Shown piece by piece: positions 1-5,268 of a stretch of 5,268 nucleotides of DNA. The position numbers were made by a program, and so were the translations under genes. Source of the stretch: Thermoplasmata archaeon (GTDB lineage: Archaea; Thermoplasmatota; Thermoplasmata; Thermoplasmatales; Thermoplasmataceae); assembly GCA_021845325.1 (NCBI GenBank), contig JAKBRR010000152.1, forward strand, positions 1-5,268, written 5' to 3'. The notes beneath the pieces are model-generated. The model was not told where the DNA came from and made no database searches. It saw only the letters and a program-made list of their open reading frames with translations. Within the stretch, counting starts at the first letter, position 1. The number at the start of each line of letters is the position of its first letter.

Positions 1-1073
1 TCTGATATACTCTCATGTGATAACTTGTAATAATCTATATTCTCATCCTCACCGCGTAGGAACTTTCTGCTATTTGTTCCAAGTGGCACAAAGAATATTT
101 CTCTTTTCACATTGTGATAGGTAAGGTTTACGGGTAACCCAATTTCCCTTAAAGCGCTCTGAATTATCGTTCTCCTGTTTCTAATTCCACTGCCCCATGA
201 TGGATTTTTCTTCCAGGATATCGCTGACTTGCCTATCTTATAAAGCTCATCATACACACCATTAATGAATTGAAACTCACCCGATCCCTTAGTCCATCCA
301 ACGTGTAGAAATTCTGTTCCATTAGGTATTCGTATTCTGTCATATAAGGAGCTCTTACCCAAAGCGGACGCGGTAGTGATTCCAGCAAGTCTCCCATCGA
401 AGACTTTTCCTGATATTCTGGAAACGCTGCCATTGTATTTTTCACAAAATCTTTCCCTTAGCATAGGAGAAGATATCAGAGCTGCGACAAGTTTACCGCC
501 AAGAATGGCCGAGTATGGTGGAACAGCACCTAGTACAAAAGCATCCATAAGATGCCTAAGCTTCTCTTTCTTTACATTGTAAGACCACCCTATATACAAT
601 TCTCTATCGTGCAGGGCAAAAACGGGGTCACCTAAACCTATAATGCCGATAACTGCCTCATTGTTACCATCTTTTACTATATACCGTAGCCTACGTCCAT
701 ATCCACTTGATATAGGCACAGACCAATGAAGCTTGATCCAGTTGAAAAGATCAGCTTTTTCCTTATCATCTACCTCGACAAGAACGGGGTCTATTTTCCT
801 TACATTAAGATTTATTCCATCAATCATATATTTATCTATAAAAAGGTCGTCTTTAAAGATTAAATCAGATTTTTTATTCCTTAAGAAGTCAATAGCCGTT
901 TTGTTAACCTTCCTGTAGTATTCCTTATCATTAGGCACTATAAGTTTGCCGTCTTCACCTATCGTGAAGCCCGTTTTAATAAGACTCTCTATAACAGTTT
1001 CCCTTAAACTTTTGTTGTAAATTGAATCGTTATTAATATATATATTTTTATTTTCCACAATAATCCACTTCAT
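1..1073 (-). CDS. DUF4338 / DruA-like defence-associated protein, C-terminus outside the window
   Basis: Open frame of 357 codons without a stop, cut by the left window edge, so the 3' end is missing. It starts with ATG at 1073-1071, 11 bases after the herA stop, with no clear Shine-Dalgarno sequence, and is the third gene of the nurA-herA operon. The N-terminal part (residues about 22-60) has the family's opening pattern, a basic helix, a 'GF' and a lysine/arginine-rich 'KEYYRKVN' stretch. The core matches what I recall of DUF4338 proteins: GYGRRLRY (124-131), IGLGDPVF (145-152), YIGW (160-163), GAVPPYS (182-188), LGGKLVA (191-197), SALGKSSLYDRIRI (236-249), and near the end VPLGTNS and FLRGE (338-342). 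DUF4338 is the DruA family of Druantia anti-phage systems, whose molecular activity is not known to me. Probably only a few tens of residues are missing. No frameshift or internal stop is seen. Family assignment is by memory of motifs, not by alignment. Confidence 0.82.
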   Translation of the reverse strand, partial: MKWIIVENKNIYINNDSIYNKSLRETVIESLIKTGFTIGEDGKLIVPNDKEYYRKVNKTAIDFLRNKKSDLIFKDDLFIDKYMIDGINLNVRKIDPVLVEVDDKEKADLFNWIKLHWSVPISSGYGRRLRYIVKDGNNEAVIGIIGLGDPVFALHDRELYIGWSYNVKKEKLRHLMDAFVLGAVPPYSAILGGKLVAALISSPMLRERFCEKYNGSVSRISGKVFDGRLAGITTASALGKSSLYDRIRIPNGTEFLHVGWTKGSGEFQFINGVYDELYKIGKSAISWKKNPSWGSGIRNRRTIIQSALREIGLPVNLTYHNVKREIFFVPLGTNSRKFLRGEDENIDYYKLSHESIS

Positions 1074-1084
1074 TACACACTAAA

Positions 1085-2869
1085 CTATTTGCCTAACGAA
1101 TTATAGAACTTAGTCTTTACTGCGAATTCCTTTCCCTCTGAATTCTGTTGAATATTGCCGTTTTTCCTGAGATATCCCTTTTCGTCTTCAGTAAGTGATT
1201 TATATAGTTCTACTGTTTTTTCGGAAATTTCTCCTTTTGATCTTTCAACATTCTGAAATTTAGTTCTTATGTTCTGCATTATTGCATCCTCCTGTCTTAT
1301 TTCTTTTAGTATGGGGCCAAGGAGATCTATTTTAACCCGCTCATTTGATATAGCTTTTTTCACTTTATCCTTGAAATAATCGATATTGACTGGTATAACA
1401 AATGGCTGTGTAGACGTCCACATATAGCATTTACCCTTAATAGGCTCGCTAAGTATCTGTGTAAGTATATCATCTGAATAGTGAGCATTTGCCTTTTTGA
1501 GACTTTCTAAATCACCTCTACTAAGTAGGTGGAATACAAAGAAATTATCAGCCTGACTGAGAATTTCAAATGGTATGCTTCCAGGCTGCTGTGTTATAAA
1601 TATTGCCCCAAGGCCGTACTTTCTCCCCTCCTTTGCAAGCTCTATGAATGAATAGTCACCAGACCGTTCATCCAACACCGATTGCGCCTCCTCCACCACA
1701 AAAGTGGCTTTTATGAGTTCCTTATTCTCATCTGTAAAATGTCTTTGGTTTTCACTGAATATGTATTTGATTATGAGTGAACTTAGTTGTAGTGCGGTAT
1801 GACTATCCAGCAATGAAATATCAAATATTACCACCTCTTCCTTTACAAGCGCTTGGATTATTATATTAAGCAGGTTTGAATCTTTATCATGCATTTTAGA
1901 AATAGGAGTCACGAGATTATTAATCACAGGTCTCATATTCTCATCTTCATCTTTTCCAATAACTATAGCTGCTATTTCCCCTAAATCTGCCTTGAATCTC
2001 TTTTCGCTCAGATAATCCACCAAATCAGACCATTGTTCTTTGCTCATACTCATAAGCTTTGAGAAAAAGATAGTTTCGTGTTTTGCTTGATTTACAATTA
2101 AAGGAATTACCATTTCTGGGTCTAAATCTTTTAGGTTGATCTTTAGATGCCTGTAAACATTAGCTTGATTGGAATCAACAATTCTGTTGGTTATTACTAT
2201 GGCAGGTCTTGAGTCTGTTATACCCGGCTCATTTTTATTTTGAATGGCATATTCCCCCTCTGGATCGAATATGAGCAATCCACCCTCACTCCTAGGCCAG
2301 GCGTTTGCTATGATCTTCATTAAATTGCTTTTCCCATATCCCGCCCGTGCAAAGATGAAAGTTCTCTTAGAGTTCAGATCGGAGACGTTAAATTTTATAT
2401 CAATAGATTCATCCATATAGAATTTACCTATTTCCGTTCCTGCTTGTTGAGCGTCGTTCACGGCGTTGATTATAGCTCTTGTCTGTTCTGCATCGGGTCT
2501 GATAACGTTGCTGGTTATATGCGGAATTCTGGATACTCCTGGCTTAAACTCTCGGCCGTTGAGACTACCAAGAATCTTTATTCTCACATTGTATCTTATC
2601 TTTCTTTCCTTTATATCGAGACCTATCGCCTCTGCATCGTTAGAAACATCTCCAAGCCATTTTTGACCCATAAATGACATTAATTCTCCGGTCGGCTTAT
2701 AATCGGTTACCCTCGAGACAATGTAATCACCAATACTGTCTATTAGGAGATAATCACCGACTCTAATAGAAAAATGTGATTTATATGGTGCTATGATCGT
2801 TGCTATATACTCGTATGTTGCGCTCTCTAATCCAATGAACATACCTATTATGTCACCTTTACTGGCCAT
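1085..2869 (-). CDS. herA: HerA-family DNA translocase ATPase
   Basis: Protein of 594 residues, a FtsK/HerA P-loop ATPase expected to form a hexameric ring that pumps double-stranded DNA, usually into or with a NurA nuclease. Seen in order: an N-terminal HAS-barrel-like beta region (IIGMFIG at 7-13, VGDYLLID at 37-44), Walker A with GYGKSN (K180, S181), the HerA signature FDPEGEY (201-207), Walker B with VVEEAQ (E393, E394) and the sensor-like TQQPG (426-430). A lysine- and glutamate-rich helical tail of about 90 residues follows. I chose ATG at 2869-2867: it follows a G-rich GGTGGTGG stretch, overlaps the nurA stop by 11 bases, and leaves only a few residues before the barrel, as in HerA. 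An upstream GTG at 2887 would add six residues. The overlap implies translational coupling with nurA. HerA normally works in DNA end resection with Mre11/Rad50; neither is visible here, and the DruA-like neighbour points to defence instead. Confidence 0.92.
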   Translation of the reverse strand: MASKGDIIGMFIGLESATYEYIATIIAPYKSHFSIRVGDYLLIDSIGDYIVSRVTDYKPTGELMSFMGQKWLGDVSNDAEAIGLDIKERKIRYNVRIKILGSLNGREFKPGVSRIPHITSNVIRPDAEQTRAIINAVNDAQQAGTEIGKFYMDESIDIKFNVSDLNSKRTFIFARAGYGKSNLMKIIANAWPRSEGGLLIFDPEGEYAIQNKNEPGITDSRPAIVITNRIVDSNQANVYRHLKINLKDLDPEMVIPLIVNQAKHETIFFSKLMSMSKEQWSDLVDYLSEKRFKADLGEIAAIVIGKDEDENMRPVINNLVTPISKMHDKDSNLLNIIIQALVKEEVVIFDISLLDSHTALQLSSLIIKYIFSENQRHFTDENKELIKATFVVEEAQSVLDERSGDYSFIELAKEGRKYGLGAIFITQQPGSIPFEILSQADNFFVFHLLSRGDLESLKKANAHYSDDILTQILSEPIKGKCYMWTSTQPFVIPVNIDYFKDKVKKAISNERVKIDLLGPILKEIRQEDAIMQNIRTKFQNVERSKGEISEKTVELYKSLTEDEKGYLRKNGNIQQNSEGKEFAVKTKFYNSLGK

Positions 2870-3965
2870 GTCCACCACCAAGTACACCCTTATCTACAGA
2901 CTCTTTTAACATATATGAATTCTTGAGGAATTCCTTTGTATCACTGCTCATCATCATAGTCATTTTTTCAATTATTTTATCCTTAATAATACTCGCCGGT
3001 AAGCCCACTCTAGCTGCAGCCTCATGTGCCCTCATTATAGTTTGGGGATAACCAATGACGGGATAAGAATGAGATGAATCCTTTGCCAGATGTCCCATTA
3101 TTCTATTGATATCATCTTTATTATAAATATCTTCATCATTTTTTAAATCCCTTGGAATCTCTACAGTAACCAGCAGATTGCTGTTCCTAGCGAGCTTTGC
3201 AATATAAAGATCTCCGAATGCATAATATATACTTTTATTACTCTCGGATATCTTGCCCTTCCCTGTCCATTTATAAGTCTGAATCTCTAAATCTTTTGGG
3301 ATTTTAATGAAGCCAATTTTGTCTGATGGGATTATATGCTCCACAAAGACTGCTGAGGATAAAAGTGTCAATATCTTCGAGACTTTTGAAACACCAACAA
3401 GCTTGACATAGTTTCTTTTGTCTTTTAAGGTATTGACCAGTATCGGAATTAGTTCAGACTTCAACTTTTTTGTCCTCAAAAGTCCATCCCTCATGATTAC
3501 TATTGGCTCGTCTTTCTGATCCATAATTCTTTCAAATAGGCAGGCCCATTCAGATATTTCCATATAAGTACCGCTATCTGTTAATATTTCTGAGATATCT
3601 TTGAGGCTTTTCTGATTGAGCAAATTTAGAAATTTAGCTATAATAGGTTCATTGTCAAGATAATCGATATTGCCTTCTATATTAACATCTTCGTCCGACT
3701 TAGGAACTAAAAACCTCATTTTCAGATTTCCGTAAGAATCAGCTACTTCTACTAAGTCAATTTCCAATGGGTCAAATGAAATGTTCATTTTTCCTCCATC
3801 TATAGCCTTATACGTCACAGTTTGATAATTTCCTACTGGGTCTATTGGAACAAATTGAAGCGTCTTTACTTTCTGTCTTAACTCATTAAACTTACCCACC
3901 TGATTTTGTATAACTTCATTTATATTGCCTATATTTTCAACATCGGTATCATTAGGGTCAATCAA
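2859..3965 (-). CDS. nurA: NurA-family nuclease
   Basis: Protein of 368 residues, diverged but recognisable as a NurA-domain nuclease (RNase H-like fold, manganese-dependent DNA end processing, partner of HerA). Visible marks: AIDGG with D56 as the first metal-binding aspartate, IVIMRDGLL with D160, LVGVSK with K194, and the C-terminal GYP...RAHEAA segment (305-317) with H314 in the place of the family's conserved late residue. An N-terminal coiled region of about 35 residues precedes the domain. Acidic residues between D56 and D160 that would complete the site cannot be placed without alignment. No ATG lies near the N-terminus (first internal Met is residue 59 or later), so the start is TTG. 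I chose the TTG at 3965-3963 because GAGGA (3979-3975) lies 9 bases before it; another TTG at 3974 is flush against that GAGGA. It is first in the operon and overlaps herA. Family confidence comes from motifs plus the herA neighbour. Confidence 0.85.
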   Translation of the reverse strand: MIDPNDTDVENIGNINEVIQNQVGKFNELRQKVKTLQFVPIDPVGNYQTVTYKAIDGGKMNISFDPLEIDLVEVADSYGNLKMRFLVPKSDEDVNIEGNIDYLDNEPIIAKFLNLLNQKSLKDISEILTDSGTYMEISEWACLFERIMDQKDEPIVIMRDGLLRTKKLKSELIPILVNTLKDKRNYVKLVGVSKVSKILTLLSSAVFVEHIIPSDKIGFIKIPKDLEIQTYKWTGKGKISESNKSIYYAFGDLYIAKLARNSNLLVTVEIPRDLKNDEDIYNKDDINRIMGHLAKDSSHSYPVIGYPQTIMRAHEAAARVGLPASIIKDKIIEKMTMMMSSDTKEFLKNSYMLKESVDKGVLGGGHGQ

Positions 3966-3974
3966 ATAAAACAA

Positions 3975-3979
3975 TCCTC
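3975..3979 (-). promoter_or_regulatory. Shine-Dalgarno site of nurA
   Basis: GAGGA on the minus strand, 9 bases before TTG at 3965-3963 and directly touching TTG at 3974-3972. A ribosome site cannot normally serve a codon it touches, so this decides for the downstream TTG. An in-frame TGA overlaps this site, which excludes a longer upstream start. Confidence 0.55.
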
Positions 3980-3998
3980 AGATTTACATAATATGAAA

Positions 3999-4012
3999 TT
4001 ATATATAAATTT
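3999..4012 (-). promoter_or_regulatory. TATA box of the nurA-herA-druA-like operon
   Basis: Minus-strand AAATTTATATATAA. Its centre lies about 30 bases before the first possible nurA start and about 40 before the chosen one. This suits an archaeal TATA box giving a transcript with a very short leader that holds the GAGGA site. The surroundings form an imperfect AT-only palindrome (3996-4012), which may be chance in such AT-rich DNA. No operator with mixed base content is seen beside it. Confidence 0.5.
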
Positions 4013-4233
4013 ATTTATTTTTATTCATGCTTACGTATTTAATCTTTAATTTTATTTTCCAACAAACATTTGAATATATATTATAACTTATTTCTTATAA
4101 TCAGATAGTTAATCCTTATTTTGTTGAGAATGGAAATAAGCAACAATATTTAAGATACATGAATAAAATAATTCTGGGACTTCTTGGTTCATCTGTAGTT
4201 GCAAGACACATACAAGAACTTTAGTGACCAAAT

Positions 4234-4247
4234 GGAAATATAATAAT
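4234..4247 (+). promoter_or_regulatory. TATA-like promoter element of the HEPN gene
   Basis: GGAAATATAATAAT has a purine-rich BRE-like start followed by a TATA-like core, centred about 24 bases before the ATG at 4264. This distance suits an archaeal gene with a leaderless or almost leaderless transcript. A second TATA-like word, AATATTTAAGATA (4145-4157), would give a leader of roughly 85 bases. Prediction rests on spacing and base content only. Confidence 0.4.
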
Positions 4248-4263
4248 TCCTATAGGATGACTT

Positions 4264-4587
4264 ATGGAATCATTCCTTTTTGACTGGTTAATAATAGAAC
4301 GATATTTGCGGAATAAATGGGAAATGTATTTGGATAAGAAACCTCTAGAAAAGCGTAGAAAAAAGAAATTAAAAAACTGGAACATAAACAATTTGCTAGA
4401 AGAATTATCTTTAAATGAAATCATAGACCAGAGAGCCTATGACGATATATCTTCTCTAAAGGAAATAAGAAATAGTCTTTATCATAAGGGAGCCGAGGTT
4501 TCAAAGCAAGAAGCTATCAAGTGCCACGAAATCAGTGAATTTCTAATTAGAGAGAAAATAAATATAGTAATTCCAGAAAAAAACTGA
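4264..4587 (+). CDS. Small HEPN-domain protein (candidate RNase)
   Basis: Protein of 107 residues, mostly helical and rich in lysine and glutamate, with no signal peptide or membrane segment. The key mark is LKEIRNSLYHKG (65-76), which holds R69-N70-x3-H74, the Rx4-6H motif of HEPN ribonucleases, in the usual place before the last helix. The first helix (residues 4-24, FDWLIIERYL) and the basic loop RRKKKLKNW (31-39) also fit the fold. HEPN proteins commonly act as toxins or as RNases within defence systems. No antitoxin nucleotidyltransferase (MNT) gene is beside it. Start: ATG after an in-frame TGA six bases upstream, with AGGA 7 bases before it. HEPN domains are often part of larger proteins, and in-frame sequence upstream is broken by stops, so this could be a truncated remnant. 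It is read away from the nurA operon and toward hsdM, 37 bases before it. Confidence 0.65.
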   Translation: MESFLFDWLIIERYLRNKWEMYLDKKPLEKRRKKKLKNWNINNLLEELSLNEIIDQRAYDDISSLKEIRNSLYHKGAEVSKQEAIKCHEISEFLIREKINIVIPEKN

Positions 4588-4589
4588 TC

Positions 4590-4603
4590 TAAAGATTTAT
4601 GTC
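4590..4603 (+). promoter_or_regulatory. TATA-like promoter element of hsdM
   Basis: TAAAGATTTATGTC in the gap after the HEPN stop, centred about 28 bases before the hsdM ATG. This is the expected place for an archaeal promoter making a leaderless transcript, so hsdM may be transcribed apart from the HEPN gene. AAGG (4617-4620) lies four bases before the ATG and could be a weak ribosome site. Confidence 0.4.
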
Positions 4604-4624
4604 CATTCAAAACTATAAGGTTCA

Positions 4625-5268
4625 ATGATTAACCCTGATTCAGATCTTGAAAAGAGATTATGGTCTTCAGCTGATAAACTTCGTTCAAACATGGATGCTG
4701 CTGAATACAAACATGTTGTGCTTGGACTCATATTTCTGAAATACGTATCAGATTCCTTCGAGGAGATTCATAAAGAACTGGAGAATGACAGGGAACATCT
4801 TTCCGATCCAGAAGATCGGGATGAATACATCTCAAGAAACGTTTTCTGGGTTCCTCCGGAGGCAAGGTGGAATTACCTGCAGAGAAATGCAAAGCAGCCA
4901 ACAGTAGGAAAGATGATCGACGATGCAATGGAAGTCATAGAAAAAGATAATCCATCCCTGAAGGGAGTGCTTCCAACAAACTACTCCCGTGCATCATTGG
5001 ATAAGCAGAGACTTGGTGAATTGATAGATCTCATAGGAGGCATAGAACTGGGTACCGAAAGCGCAAAGAGCAGGGATCTTCTTGGAAAGGTCTATGAATA
5101 TTTCCTTGGACAGTTTGCAGACGCAGAGGGAAAGAAAGGAGGACAGTTCTACACTCCAAAATCCATAGTCCAACTTCTTGTGGAGATGATTGAACCATAC
5201 AGGGGAAGAGTTCTGGATCCATGCTGCGGTTCAGGCGGCATGTTTGTACAGAGCGAGAAGTTCATTCA
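4625..5268 (+). CDS. hsdM: Type I restriction-modification DNA methyltransferase subunit HsdM, C-terminus outside the window
   Basis: Open frame of 214 full codons cut by the right edge; family members are usually about 480-520 residues, so somewhat under half is present. It would transfer a methyl group from S-adenosylmethionine to adenine in the recognition site, working with HsdS (specificity) and HsdR (restriction), neither visible here. The N-terminal helical HsdM domain is clear (W13, [18 protein letters not shown] at 26-43). It is followed by GGQFYTP (172-178), the usual lead-in to the catalytic domain, and by the cofactor-binding motif [12 protein letters not shown] (197-207). The catalytic NPPF/NPPY motif lies beyond the edge. 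The ATG at 4625 begins the conserved N-terminus directly. GC is visibly higher than in the neighbours (for example about 47% in 4801-4860 against about 35% in 4441-4500), suggesting a separate origin. The hsdS and hsdR genes probably follow to the right. Confidence 0.95.
   Translation, partial: MINPDSDLEKRLWSSADKLRSNMDAAEYKHVVLGLIFLKYVSDSFEEIHKELENDREHLSDPEDRDEYISRNVFWVPPEARWNYLQRNAKQPTVGKMIDDAMEVIEKDNPSLKGVLPTNYSRASLDKQRLGELIDLIGGIELGTESAKSRDLLGKVYEYFLGQFADAEGKKGGQFYTPKSIVQLLVEMIEPYRGRVLDPCCGSGGMFVQSEKFI

Larger units (their letters stand above)
3980..4263. other. AT-rich divergent intergenic region
   Basis: This stretch separates the leftward nurA operon from the rightward HEPN gene. It is very AT-rich with several T runs and TATA-like words (near 4000-4010, 4072-4085, 4144-4155 and 4235-4246), any of which could act as a promoter. 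The right third (4159-4257) contains a short reading frame, ATG to tandem stops TAG TGA, in the same frame as the HEPN gene. It may be a decayed 5' end or random sequence. No tRNA, CRISPR repeat or strong hairpin was found. Confidence 0.6.

Noticed and set aside
233..445. Minus-strand open frame of 70 codons inside the druA-like gene
   Set aside because: It is in another frame of the same strand, while the long frame with DUF4338 motifs runs through without stops.
376..582. Plus-strand open frame of 68 codons, and similar ones at 733-918, 2444-2677 and 2466-2666
   Set aside because: They lie opposite the well-supported druA-like and herA genes, resemble no family I know, and are expected antisense shadows.
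4175..4212. Possible tRNA fragment or attachment site around GGTTCATCTG
   Set aside because: The T-loop consensus is incomplete and no pairing stems or second copy are seen.
4159..4224. 21-codon frame MNKIILGLLGSSVVARHIQEL as a separate gene
   Set aside because: It is too short, has no recognisable family, and no ribosome site; kept only as a possible remnant.
4129..4240. Ten-base direct repeat AATGGAAATA at 4129-4138 and 4231-4240
   Set aside because: A match of this length is not unlikely by chance in such AT-rich DNA, and there are no mobile-element genes or inverted ends around it.
4221..4424. Minus-strand open frame of 67 codons, and others at 4728-4928 and 5031-5222
   Set aside because: They lie opposite the HEPN and hsdM genes, whose motifs fix the plus-strand frames.

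Overview
The window looks like a piece of an AT-rich, probably archaeal, genome carrying a cluster of anti-invader (defence) genes. The archaeal assignment is an inference. It rests on TATA-like boxes about 25-30 bases before start codons with little or no leader, on frequent ATA, AGA and AGG codons, and on the NurA/HerA pair. An acidophilic Thermoplasmatales-type archaeon would fit, but I cannot fix the lineage, and NurA/HerA pairs also occur in bacteria.

Left part (1-3965, minus strand): three tightly packed genes read leftward. The first encodes a NurA-family nuclease (2859-3965), the second a HerA-family hexameric DNA-translocase ATPase (1085-2869, overlapping the nurA end by 11 bases). 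The third encodes a DUF4338/DruA-like protein, starting 11 bases after the herA stop and running off the left edge (1-1073). The spacing implies one transcript from a TATA box near 4000-4010. NurA and HerA are known to form a nuclease-translocase complex. DruA-like proteins are known from Druantia anti-phage systems. Their union in one operon, without Mre11/Rad50 or a visible Druantia DruE helicase, is the main point of interest.

Middle part (3966-4263): an AT-rich divergent intergenic region with promoter-like elements for both directions and a possible decayed coding remnant just before the next gene.

Right part (4264-5268, plus strand): a small HEPN-type protein with an R-N-x3-H motif (a candidate RNase), then the first 214 codons of an HsdM-type DNA methyltransferase of a type I restriction-modification system, running off the right edge. 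hsdM has clearly higher GC than its neighbours, so it probably has a different history.

Taken together, the window shows two or three independent defence modules side by side: NurA-HerA-DruA-like, a HEPN protein, and type I restriction-modification. This is the usual look of a defence island.
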